DNA of 49,304 nucleotides from Acidobacteriota bacterium (GTDB lineage Bacteria; Acidobacteriota; Terriglobia; Bryobacterales; Bryobacteraceae): positions 1 through 49,304 of the forward strand of contig JANXXI010000196.1 of NCBI GenBank assembly GCA_025350695.1. Reading direction: 5' to 3'. The notes below the pieces were generated by a model. The model searched no databases and had not been told where the DNA came from. It worked only from the letters and a program-made list of their open reading frames with translations. This document shows positions 18,071 through 26,348 of the stretch, piece after piece; positions within the stretch are counted from its first letter, which is position 1; every line of letters begins with the position of its first letter. The translations under genes and the position numbers were made by a program.

Positions 18071-21000
18071 CTACCAAAGGATCTTGGCCCCGAACTGTAA
18101 ATTGCGGGGCGAACCGGCTGAACTAATACTGCCGAACGCTGGGTCGCCTAGCTGCACGTTAGGCGACCCGAATGCTGGAGTGTTGGTCGCGTTGAACGCC
18201 TCGCCGCGCACTTGCAGGTTGATCCGCTCGGTGATTCGGAATCCCTTGTAGATAGCGAAATCGAAATTTGTGACCGCTGGCCCCGTGATTAGATTCCGTC
18301 CGGCGTTGCCAAATGTAAAGGGAGCATTGGCCGTGAACGCAGTCGTATCGAACCAGCTCTGCAGCTCCTGTCCGCTCGTCAGTTTCCAATCATGCAATAC
18401 GTTTGGCCGATCCGGCCCGCCGGTGTTTGAGGGTGCCCCGCGCACCAGTAGACTAGCCAGTTGGCCGCTTGTATAGGTGAAGATTCCAGCAGTTGTCCAT
18501 CCGCCCAGGGCGCCATTCACCACGCGATTAGAGTTGGTCAGCAGCATCCTCCCGCGGCCAATCGGGAGTTCGTACACATAGCTCGCCACAAGCCGATGAG
18601 GCCGATGCTCATCCGCCACCGAACGTTCGGCCCGGTAGTTGAGCGGATTTTGAGGATTGTTATTTGAAACGCCGCCCGCGCCTGATTCGCCCCGCCCATC
18701 GCTGATAGTCTTCGAGAACATATACGACCCCAGCACGCTTAGCCCACCGGAGTAGCGCTTTTCCACCTTGGTCTGAAAGGATTGGAAGTTCGAGTTTGCT
18801 GTCGCTTCTTGCCGAAAGATGCCGGCTAGCGGACCGACCAAAACATTACTGCCGGGCACTAGAATCGACTTGTACCGTCGACGCGAGTTGATGTCGCCCG
18901 GCCCCGGCAGCGCGTAGTTGCCTTCGGTGCGGCGCATCAATTTATGGGCCGCATTGGCGGCGTAAGCAACCTCAAACAACACATCGCCGGGCAGTTCGCG
19001 CTGTAATGAATAGCTCCACTGCTGTGCATACCCGTGACGCAAGTTCCGATCGTAAGACGACGATTGGATATTGCTCGCGTTCTTCGGCGAGACCGTGTCC
19101 GGCGGCAATCCCTGCACCAGCGAGATGGTGGGTGTGATGCGATTCGTCGTTAACAGCGCTTTGTAGGTAAAGGGTGGATTTATCTCTAGATACTGCGCGC
19201 CTCCGAAGCCTTCGTACTGCGCGTAGTAGATGCCGTAGCCGCCGCGCATCACCATCTTGTCGCCTAGCCGGTAAGCAAAGCCGATGCGGGGCGACAGATC
19301 ATTCGCATCGGTTCTGATCGTCGCTCGATCGTCTCTCGATCCGTCCTTAGCCACAACCAGCGCGGGACGCGTAGGGTCGGTATCAATGTCGAAGTTCGCC
19401 CAAAGATTCCGTGTCTCCACCCAGGGCAAATGGAGTTCGTAACGTACGCCGGCATTGACAGTGAGTTTTGAGGTTACACGCCATTCATCCTGCGCATAGA
19501 AATCATAGAACGGGGTGCGCTGATTCATGTACGCGAAAGTTGAGGTCTGCGCTTGGAACGGGAAGCCCAGTAGTAGATCCGCCACTGAGTTGCCTTCGCG
19601 CGCGGTTTTTGGATTGCGCGTGTAACTGCCATCAAACGCAAAAACGCCTTGCGCATCTTGCGGGTTGATCAGCGACGATTGCAGGAAACTGAAATTGATG
19701 CCCAATTTTGCGGTGTGCTTGCCGCGAATCCAGGTAAGGTCAGTTACCAATTGGCGGTTTTGCGACCCGATTAAGTTCGGTGTGGTAGATCCAATTCCGA
19801 GACTCGAATAGCCGGCGACCGTGAACGATGCCATGCCCGGAATGGTTGTCGCCACCCCCTTCAGTCCCAGCTGTTGGTTGTAGTATTCCTGTGGTGGCTC
19901 AATATCCGTGTAGAAACGGTTCCAGGCGATTTTGGCCGAAAGGATCAGCGACGGTGTGAAGACGTGATTGAGCGCCAGCATGTAGTTGTTCCCGCTGTTA
20001 GTGGTGGAAGAAAGGCGCCCACCTCCGAAGGCCGGCGGCGGCAACGCGAACGAACTAGGCAGAAACGTTTTCTGATTACTGAAGCGTGTGAAGATGCTGT
20101 CCTTCGAGGAGAACGTGTGGTCGATCTTGATGTCGTAGTGATCCAGCTGGTTTTGCAATGGTGGATTCGATAAATAATTGTTGCTCAGTCCCGCCTTGTT
20201 CGGAGCCGGGTAAAAGGACGCTAGCTTGGCGCCGATCGGATCAAAGCGCGATTTAGGAATTATGTTACCCGGAAAGGCTGTCCGCAGCCCAGAAACGGCA
20301 TCGTAAGTGGCCGGGTCGTAAATCACGTTCGCGCCCAGTTGCGAAAAGTCGCCACTCACCATCGCCGCCGTGGGCAACGTTGCGTTAGTCGTGCTGGACT
20401 CGTGAATGCGGGAACCTTCCCAGTCGGCGAAAAAGAACGTCTTGTTGCGTAGGATTGGTCCGCCAACGGAGAAGCCGTATTGATTGCGCTTAAATGGCGG
20501 CTTTGGCCTCGACGCAAGATCAAAGAAATTCTTTGCGTCCATTTTTTCGTTGCGTAGGAATTCGAAGGCCGTGCCATGAATCTGGTTTGTTCCCGATTTC
20601 AGCATTACGTTGATGATCGCCCCTGTGGCCCGTCCATACTCGGCGGAAAACGAGTTCGTCATCACCTTGAACTCTTGGATCGCGTCCACATTTGGCTTGA
20701 CCGCCTCGCCTTGCAATCCCTGGTATGCAATCTGCGCGTTGTTGTTGTCTACACCGTCAAGCAGGTAGTTGTTCTGCGTGGACCGCATGCCGCTTGCCGA
20801 AAATCCGCCAGTGCGCGCGCCGGCCCCGGCCAGGCTGGTGCCGCCGGAAAGCAAGCCCAGTTGGGTATAGTCGCGGCCGTTGAGTGGCAAGTTCACCATC
20901 TTGCGGTTGTCGATCACTTGCCCCTGCGTCGCTTCGTTGACGTTAAGCAATTGCGCGGCGCCGGTCACTTGAATGTCCTGCGTCACTTGACCGACTTCCA

Positions 21001-21322
21001 TGATCACGTCAATCAGAGCGGTTTGTTGAATCTGGAGCGTAATGCCATCATGAATAGCGCGCTTGAAACCACCCAATTCGGCGCTTACGCGATAGACGCC
21101 AGCCTTCAGGGGAATTGATTCGTAGACTCCGTCCGCCTTTGAAACCGTCTCATAACCGATGTTAGTGGCGATGTTGAGGATCTGCACCTTCACCCCGGGA
21201 ATCACTGCTCCGCCTTGGTCTTTAACCGTGCCAATGATGCGGGCTGAATCGACCTGCGCGAATAAACAGGAAGCCAGCAATTGCAAGGTAACAACGAATG
21301 GAATTACGGATTTAATGAACAT
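18071..21322 (-). CDS. TonB-dependent receptor, Oar-like, full length
   Basis: A complete 1083-residue outer-membrane receptor. Residues 1-22 are a signal peptide ending in SCLFAQ. Residues about 25-110 form a carboxypeptidase-regulatory-like fold (GTVKDQGGAVIPGVKVQIL, then GVYRVSAELGGFK). A plug follows (QGQVIDNRKMVNLPLNGRDYTQL, NNYLLDGVDNNNAQ and VIQ/IQEFKVMTNSFSAEYGRATGAIINV-type sequence), then a long barrel ending in RNLQFGAKILW with a terminal aromatic residue. A G-rich ribosome binding site precedes ATG 21322. Such receptors in Acidobacteriota are numerous and of unknown ligand. The gene appears monocistronic and divergent from pyrD. It is the only intact copy in the window; compare the fragments at 3031 and 22898. 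Confidence 0.95.
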   Translation of the reverse strand: MFIKSVIPFVVTLQLLASCLFAQVDSARIIGTVKDQGGAVIPGVKVQILNIATNIGYETVSKADGVYESIPLKAGVYRVSAELGGFKRAIHDGITLQIQQTALIDVIMEVGQVTQDIQVTGAAQLLNVNEATQGQVIDNRKMVNLPLNGRDYTQLGLLSGGTSLAGAGARTGGFSASGMRSTQNNYLLDGVDNNNAQIAYQGLQGEAVKPNVDAIQEFKVMTNSFSAEYGRATGAIINVMLKSGTNQIHGTAFEFLRNEKMDAKNFFDLASRPKPPFKRNQYGFSVGGPILRNKTFFFADWEGSRIHESSTTNATLPTAAMVSGDFSQLGANVIYDPATYDAVSGLRTAFPGNIIPKSRFDPIGAKLASFYPAPNKAGLSNNYLSNPPLQNQLDHYDIKIDHTFSSKDSIFTRFSNQKTFLPSSFALPPPAFGGGRLSSTTNSGNNYMLALNHVFTPSLILSAKIAWNRFYTDIEPPQEYYNQQLGLKGVATTIPGMASFTVAGYSSLGIGSTTPNLIGSQNRQLVTDLTWIRGKHTAKLGINFSFLQSSLINPQDAQGVFAFDGSYTRNPKTAREGNSVADLLLGFPFQAQTSTFAYMNQRTPFYDFYAQDEWRVTSKLTVNAGVRYELHLPWVETRNLWANFDIDTDPTRPALVVAKDGSRDDRATIRTDANDLSPRIGFAYRLGDKMVMRGGYGIYYAQYEGFGGAQYLEINPPFTYKALLTTNRITPTISLVQGLPPDTVSPKNASNIQSSSYDRNLRHGYAQQWSYSLQRELPGDVLFEVAYAANAAHKLMRRTEGNYALPGPGDINSRRRYKSILVPGSNVLVGPLAGIFRQEATANSNFQSFQTKVEKRYSGGLSVLGSYMFSKTISDGRGESGAGGVSNNNPQNPLNYRAERSVADEHRPHRLVASYVYELPIGRGRMLLTNSNRVVNGALGGWTTAGIFTYTSGQLASLLVRGAPSNTGGPDRPNVLHDWKLTSGQELQSWFDTTAFTANAPFTFGNAGRNLITGPAVTNFDFAIYKGFRITERINLQVRGEAFNATNTPAFGSPNVQLGDPAFGSISSAGSPRNLQFGAKILW

Positions 21323-21536
21323 GGATGCCCCCCAAACAAGCCCGAGGTGTTGATTCGATCACGGGCAGGATCTTTTGTTGTTCGATCATATCACAGGCGG
21401 CATTTATCTAATCTCTGGCATCGAGAATCGGTGGAAGCGAACGGCTGCCCCGTTTAGTCGGAAAGGTCGCGTTTGGCTGGCGCAAGTGGATCTGTAACGG
21501 CTGCCTTTGATGCCGTTGTAGCATGGTATCGGGCAC

Positions 21537-22661
21537 ATGATCCTTACCACCGCGCTCTACAAAAACCTCCTGCGCCCCCTCTTGTTCAAGGCCGATCCTG
21601 AATCGGTCCATGACCTCGCCATGGCTACCGCGGGGCGCGTAAGCAATTCGCCATGGCTTTGTTCGCGGCTGCGAAGTCTGTTCAGTTTCGATCACGCCTC
21701 CCTCGCCGTGCAGGCCGCCGGTATCAATTTCGCTCATCCAATCGGACTTGCCGCCGGTTGGGACAAGAACGGCCGTGGCATCCCTCTGTGGGAAGCGATC
21801 GGCTTCGGCCACGTGGAAATTGGTTCGATATCAGCGGATTTCTCCGCCGGCAACCCCAAGCCCCGGCTGTTTCGAGTCCCACAAGACCGCGCCATAGTGG
21901 TGAACTATGGGCTGCCCAACGACGGAGCCGAGCGTGTGGCCCATCGATTGGAAAACGTCCGCTCGCGGCTGAAGACTCCGCTCGGAATCAATATCGTCAA
22001 TACCAATCGGGGTCCCGCAGCCGGCGCCGAATCCGATGAACAAATCGTGGCTGATTTTGTGCAGGCAATAAATCGGCTGGAACCCCAAGCCACGTATCTT
22101 GTCTTGAATCTTAGTTGCCCCAATACCGGCGAGGGCCGGGCCTTTGTGTCCGACCCCAACCGTGTGCGCAAGCTCATGCGCGCCGTGGCCGCCCTGCATC
22201 TGGTTAAGCCGCTGTTTCTCAAAGTGGCGCCATTCTCCGATCCAGCCACTCTTGATTCCTTCATTGACGCCGTGCACGACTACGACTTTGTCCGCGGATT
22301 TTCCATCAACCTTCCGTCTGGCAAACCGGCTTGCATGACAGCGCCGCGACAGCTTCTGAACAAAATGCCCGGTGCGGTGTCCGGCTGGCCTTCCGAGGCG
22401 GCGGCAAACCATGGCATTTCCGAAATCTACCGGCGAATCGACCCGCGCCGCCATATCATCATCGCCAGCGGCGGAGTCTTCACCGCGGCAGATGCATGGC
22501 GCAAAATCCAACTCGGCGCCACGTTGGTGCAGTGCCTCACCGCAGTTGTCTACGAAGGTCCGGCAGTGATCGGGACCATCTGCGAAGGGCTTGCCGCCAT
22601 CGCCCGGGAAGAAGGACTGAAACGGATTCAGGATGGCGTCGGCACGGCCAAACGGGAATAA
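21537..22661 (+). CDS. pyrD: Dihydroorotate dehydrogenase, class 2-like
   Basis: A 374-residue FMN enzyme that oxidises dihydroorotate to orotate, the fourth step of pyrimidine synthesis. The N-terminal extension (YKNLLRPLLFKADPESVHDL) is that of membrane-associated, quinone-linked class 2 enzymes. Further class 2 landmarks are GLAAGWDKNG (residues 70-79), GNPKPRLFRVPQDRAI (105-120), PNDGAE (127-132) and the phosphate-binding end IASGGVFTAADAWRKI with GATLVQ. The base position in NLSCPNT (residues 191-197) is Cys194, whereas class 2 enzymes normally have Ser there and class 1 enzymes have Cys. No other pyrimidine gene is nearby. The start ATG has no strong ribosome binding site. Confidence 0.9.
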   Translation: MILTTALYKNLLRPLLFKADPESVHDLAMATAGRVSNSPWLCSRLRSLFSFDHASLAVQAAGINFAHPIGLAAGWDKNGRGIPLWEAIGFGHVEIGSISADFSAGNPKPRLFRVPQDRAIVVNYGLPNDGAERVAHRLENVRSRLKTPLGINIVNTNRGPAAGAESDEQIVADFVQAINRLEPQATYLVLNLSCPNTGEGRAFVSDPNRVRKLMRAVAALHLVKPLFLKVAPFSDPATLDSFIDAVHDYDFVRGFSINLPSGKPACMTAPRQLLNKMPGAVSGWPSEAAANHGISEIYRRIDPRRHIIIASGGVFTAADAWRKIQLGATLVQCLTAVVYEGPAVIGTICEGLAAIAREEGLKRIQDGVGTAKRE

Positions 22662-22835
22662 CACCCGGCGGCGGCGTAGCGCAGGTTTTTACGCCGATAG
22701 CCTTGAACATTGGGCGAACCTAGCAACGGCAACCGAAATCTCTGTAATTTTCAAGGTTAAGTGGAAGAGGCCGTCAACATTATTTGGCAAACTTCCTCGG
22801 CTCCGGAGGCGCAAGTTTTGCGCATTAATTTATAA

Positions 22836-22862
22836 TTGACACAAGTCAAATTCATATATAAT
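22836..22862 (+). promoter_or_regulatory. Possible sigma70-type promoter before a receptor fragment
   Basis: TTGACA at 22836-22841 and TATAAT at 22857-22862 are perfect consensus hexamers in an AT-rich island, but the spacing is 15 bases, shorter than the usual 17. It would drive the receptor fragment and possibly the amidohydrolase downstream. Confidence 0.4.
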
Positions 22863-22897
22863 ATCCGGTACCATGGGGAACCTCAAAAACGGTTGGT

Positions 22898-23378
22898 CCT
22901 CGACAATTGGCAGTTCGCTGGGTTGGGATCCATGGCCAACGGATTTCCTTTCGGTGTGGGATTCACAACCGTCGATAGCGCCGACCTCACTGGTGGAGGA
23001 GACGGCAACCGGGTCAATGTGCGATCCGTGGCGCAGTTGCCATTCGGCGATAGAACTTACAGCCGCTGGTTCGACCCGACGGTCTTCTCTCGTCCGGCGC
23101 GAGGCGATTTCGGCAACGCGCCGAAGGACGTTTACCGCGGCCCGGGCATCCACTCTTGGGACATTTCTGTTTTCAAGAACTTCCCCGTGTCTTCCGAATC
23201 GCGCATTATTCAGTTTCGCGGCGAGTTCTATAATATGTTTAACCACACGCAGTTCTCCGCCGTCGATTCCACCGCTCGCTTCGACGCGGCGGGTAGCCAG
23301 GTGAACACGCGTCTCGGGCAAGTTACAGGGGCGCGTTCCGCCCGCGTGATTCAATTCGCCTTGAGTTTTAAATTTTAG
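22898..23378 (+). pseudogene. Truncated Oar-like TonB-dependent receptor (C-terminal barrel remnant)
   Basis: The frame 22836-23378 encodes at its end about 160 residues of an Oar-like receptor barrel: LDNWQFAGLGSMANGFPFGV, then RWFDPTVFSRPARGDFGNAP, RGPGIHSWDISVFKNFP, IQFRGEFYNMFNHTQFS and the terminal strand RVIQFALSFKF. There is no signal peptide, regulatory domain, plug or most of the barrel. The gene is cut just upstream by the AT-rich island. It ends 15 bases before the amidohydrolase start, so it may once have headed that operon. Confidence 0.83.
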
Positions 23379-23393
23379 ATCGATGACTGACCA

Positions 23394-24140
23394 ATGAGAG
23401 ACGGCTTTGCAATTTTCGATACGCACACGCACATCGGCTCCGCGCGCCACAGTGGCCGGCGGCACCATGCGGCTGACATTGTGGCGGCGATGGACCAATT
23501 CGGCGTCGAGCGCTCTGTCGCCATTCCCTTCCCGGTGGTGGACGACTACCGGCGTGAACACGACGAAATCGGCTCGGCCATTCGCGATTACCCCGGCCGG
23601 TTCGTCGGCGCGGCATGCCTTGATCCCTTTGTCCCGCAACAGGAGTTCCGTGATGAAGTCCGCCGCTGCCGCGAACAATACGGCTTCGGCGCCCTCAAGT
23701 TTCAACCACAGTACCAGGCGTTGAATCCATTGCTTGAATCGAGTGCTTTTCTGTTTGAAACGGCGCTGGAAAATAAGATGGCGCTGATTGTTCATACCGG
23801 CGCCGGGATACCCTTTTCCCTTCCGTCCATGTATCTACTGGCCGCGAAGGCTTACCCGCAACTCACCATAATCATGGCTCATTGCGGCGGTGGAGGAATT
23901 TTTCTTGGGGAGGCGATTGTAGCCGCAACACTTTTCCCCAATATCTACCTTGAACTCTCAAGCCTGATGCCTCATCAAGTGTTGGAGGTGCTCCAACGCG
24001 TGCCCAGCAATAGGTTGATGGCTGGCTCGGACCTGCCGGAGAACCTCAATATCGAGATGTCAAAAATTCTGCAACTGGCAATCAAAGAGGAAGAGAAGCG
24101 AAATATTCTGTATGGAACCGCCTGTCAAGTTTTCGGATGA
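23394..24140 (+). CDS. Amidohydrolase family 2 (TIM-barrel) protein
   Basis: A 248-residue metal-dependent hydrolase of the amidohydrolase_2 group. The N-terminal metal motif FDTHTHIG (residues 8-15), the strand GALKFQPQYQ, the metal ligand His in ALIVHTGAG, a second in IIMAHCGGG, and the C-terminal Asp in LMAGSDLPEN complete the typical HxH...H...H...D set. The family catalyses hydrolysis or non-oxidative decarboxylation of small cyclic or aromatic substrates; the substrate cannot be told from sequence. It lacks a signal peptide and is presumably cytoplasmic. Its stop codon overlaps by four bases (ATGA) with the truncated serine hydrolase frame that follows, so it was part of an operon. Confidence 0.87.
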   Translation: MRDGFAIFDTHTHIGSARHSGRRHHAADIVAAMDQFGVERSVAIPFPVVDDYRREHDEIGSAIRDYPGRFVGAACLDPFVPQQEFRDEVRRCREQYGFGALKFQPQYQALNPLLESSAFLFETALENKMALIVHTGAGIPFSLPSMYLLAAKAYPQLTIIMAHCGGGGIFLGEAIVAATLFPNIYLELSSLMPHQVLEVLQRVPSNRLMAGSDLPENLNIEMSKILQLAIKEEEKRNILYGTACQVFG

Positions 24141-24436
24141 CCCGGCGCCAACTGCTAGCCCTTCTCGCCGTTCCCGTGCCCGAACTAGGCGGGCGAGGCT
24201 GCATTGTGAAAGATGCACGAACCATAAGAACCTGGGCCGCTCAGTCCCAACGCCGCGAGGTAATTTCCTCCTCCAAGCCCGTGCTGAATACGCTGCTCTT
24301 CTTTGCGATTCAGGAGAAGAAGATCCCGTGGCTCAATGCGCGGATTGCCGACTTCGGTTTGGAGCTAGGGCCTAAAGATCGCACCCTGACGGACGCTCAT
24401 CCTACGTCAATGACAAGCGGATACGGCCGCCCAGAC
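24137..24436 (+). pseudogene. N-terminal fragment of a beta-lactamase-fold serine hydrolase
   Basis: The first 100 residues of the frame 24137-24628 match the start of a Solibacter-type serine hydrolase: signal-like MTRRQLLALLAVPV, GGRGCIVKDARTIRTW, the active-site region EVISSSKPVLNTLLFFA (Ser-x-x-Lys), IADFGLELGPKDR and SMTSGYGRPD. Homology stops at about 24436, and the rest of the frame is antisense to the next gene. The catalytic Tyr and KTG-like motifs are missing, so the enzyme is dead. The cut coincides with the boundary of the minus-strand cluster. Confidence 0.72.
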
Positions 24437-24440
24437 TTCT

Positions 24441-25793
24441 TTAGGCTAGGGCAGGGATTGGACATTGGACAACCTCTGTTCGCCGCAACATTCGTTTCCG
24501 CAAAAGGCGAATCAGGTTTCCGCCAAGAATCTTCGCCTGGTCAGCCGCGGGTAAACGCAATGCATGCACCTTGGCTATTTCCACCGCTGGATGCAGCCAC
24601 GGTCCGTCGGTGCCAAACAGCACTTTAACGGCCCCTGCCCGGCGTACGCCATCTTGCAAATATTCAAACATGCGCATGCCGCTGGTATCCGCGTAGACGT
24701 TGGGGAATTTCACGATCTGTTCAACAACACGCTGTTGTGCGCGGTAGTCATCGGCCGGTGTTAACGAAATTGAAATTGACACTGACATCTGAAAACCCAA
24801 TTCCTTGCGCAAGTCACCGAGCATGCCAAGCACTACGTCCGGATCCGTTGTTACACTCTCAATTCCAAGTAGTCTCTCGAAGTTGGCATCCACGCGCGGC
24901 ACCCTGGGACCGGTAACCATGCCAAGTTCGGAGACCAGTTCGTCGAGTTGATCCGAGATCAAGCCGGTAAGGGCCTCCCGGTCTTCCGGATCGGCAACAA
25001 CACGTAGCGGCTTCAGCCCGCTAAGCAGTTTCTTGGCTTCCTCTATGGACTTCACGGCGCGTTCATAGAGACTCGCCTGCGCTCCGGAAATCCCGCCGGC
25101 GAAGTCCGTCTGCACGGTATAGGTACGCGGAGTCCAGCGGGAAACCACATGCCCTTCCACCATTGAGAGTTCGAACGATTGTGATAGCGCGCCCATGAAC
25201 GCGGCAGGTTCCTTATCGCGGGGCTTCCAGCCCAGCACCTGCTGAATGGCCATGGCCGCTTGTTGCCGCAGCCCACTTCCCGAACTGGCGGTTCCCCCTC
25301 CGGTGTTTCCCAAATTGAGCGGAATGTTGAGGATCGGAAAGGAGGAAAGGTCCGCGATCCCTTGGCCCCCGTCCATGATAGCCTCACTGGTGTTATTGAC
25401 GGCCGCGGCGATCCTGTAGCCACCATCGTTTATCGCCGCGGTGTTGTCGTTGACGGCTGCGGCGACTTCGGCAATTGGCGCCGAACTTCGGGCTTCCACC
25501 GGTAGAAGGATCCTGCGGCTGTCGGACGACGTTGGCGCAATGATGAGCGGCATCACCTGATCGTTCCAGCTCAAGTCGAGAATTTGCTCATTGAAAATAG
25601 AGCGATCCAGCTGCAACGTGATCTGAAAGAGGTTTGTATCCTGCCTTATCGGCTGATCTTGGTTGATTTCGCCTGTGACCCGGTATTGACCCCATTCCAG
25701 ACCAATGACCGAGACGCCGGCTGGAACAACTAGGGTGATTGTTGCCGTCACACCCCTATTGGTCTTCTTCAGATAACCATGAATGAATTGCAT
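24441..25793 (-). CDS. Glu-rich-cluster protein fused in frame to an amidohydrolase C-terminus
   Basis: A 450-residue chimera. Residues 1-340 belong to the cluster: a beta-rich N-terminus, a low-complexity middle (AAVNDNTAAINDGGYRIAAAV, NLGNTGGGTASSGSG) and a helical part with FMGALSQSFELSMVEGHVVSRW, FAGGISGAQASLYERAVKSI, EEAKKLLSGLKPL and ELVSELGMVTGPRVPRVD. I recall this GxxGAQASxY block from uncharacterised bacterial proteins that continue further. From about residue 355 to 431 the sequence becomes the end of an amidohydrolase_2 enzyme (VEQIVKFPNVYADTSG, KVLFGTDGPWLHPAVEIAK, AKILGGNLIRLL). The final 19 residues are random. The start has AAGGAG five bases upstream and lies 9 bases after the preceding frame. 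The original C-terminus was thus replaced. Confidence 0.75.
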   Translation of the reverse strand: MQFIHGYLKKTNRGVTATITLVVPAGVSVIGLEWGQYRVTGEINQDQPIRQDTNLFQITLQLDRSIFNEQILDLSWNDQVMPLIIAPTSSDSRRILLPVEARSSAPIAEVAAAVNDNTAAINDGGYRIAAAVNNTSEAIMDGGQGIADLSSFPILNIPLNLGNTGGGTASSGSGLRQQAAMAIQQVLGWKPRDKEPAAFMGALSQSFELSMVEGHVVSRWTPRTYTVQTDFAGGISGAQASLYERAVKSIEEAKKLLSGLKPLRVVADPEDREALTGLISDQLDELVSELGMVTGPRVPRVDANFERLLGIESVTTDPDVVLGMLGDLRKELGFQMSVSISISLTPADDYRAQQRVVEQIVKFPNVYADTSGMRMFEYLQDGVRRAGAVKVLFGTDGPWLHPAVEIAKVHALRLPAADQAKILGGNLIRLLRKRMLRRTEVVQCPIPALA

Positions 25794-25802
25794 AAAGTCT
25801 CC

Positions 25803-26322
25803 TTACTCCATTTGATCCGCAGTCAGCGGCACGGCGCTTTCCCGCGCCGGTGAGTAGATATTCCAGTTGGAAGGTTGTTCCCCCACCAGGTCCTCCCAGC
25901 ATGCTTGCAGCACGCTATTGACGGCATGAATTGGAGCCCCGGCAACGGTCCAGATTGTTCTGTATTTCACCCACCCAGCCAATCCATTCGCCCTTATATT
26001 GCCGTACCAGGCGGTCGAACTCAAACGCAACGGACCAATTCGCCAGATCGCGCGAAAACCGAAGAGCGATTTCGTTGACTTGCTTCTGGCAATTGGCCAG
26101 CGCCGCGCCGGCGTGGTTCCGCTCCCTTGCATTCCTTTGGGCGAAGCGGGCCTCTGTCGCACAGCCCAAACAGTCTTCTGTCGAGTCGCGCAGGCGGTCT
26201 AGGAACACCAGATCCGCCTTGGAAGGTTTGTCCTCCGCAAAGGTCATGTGCAAAAGTCTAAGGGCTTCTGTTAGGCCGTCGAGCTCACGGCTCAGCTGAT
26301 CGAGTTGTTTTGTATATGCCAT
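25803..26322 (-). pseudogene. Small helical cluster protein split by a frameshift
   Basis: Starting at ATG 26322, the frame encodes helical, Cys-containing sequence (QLDQLSRELDGLTEALRLL, DCLGCATEARFAQ, LANCQKQVNEIALRF, WIGWVGEIQNNLD) and stops at 25915. At about 25947 the sensible reading shifts: the overlapping frame continues VAGAPIHAVNSVLQACWEDL, then NWNIYSPARESAVPL to a stop at 25803, 9 bases before the next start. The second part has conserved-looking aromatic and Cys residues and no start codon of its own. I read this as one gene of about 172 residues with a one-base frameshift (recent mutation, sequencing error, or recoding). Function unknown; no family recognised. Confidence 0.55.
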
Positions 26323-26348
26323 ATTTTTCGCCGTTCAACTTTACTGCA

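Noticed and set aside
24437-24628. Continuation of the serine hydrolase frame past residue 100
   Set aside because: Homology stops abruptly and the rest is antisense to the amidohydrolase tail of the minus-strand gene.
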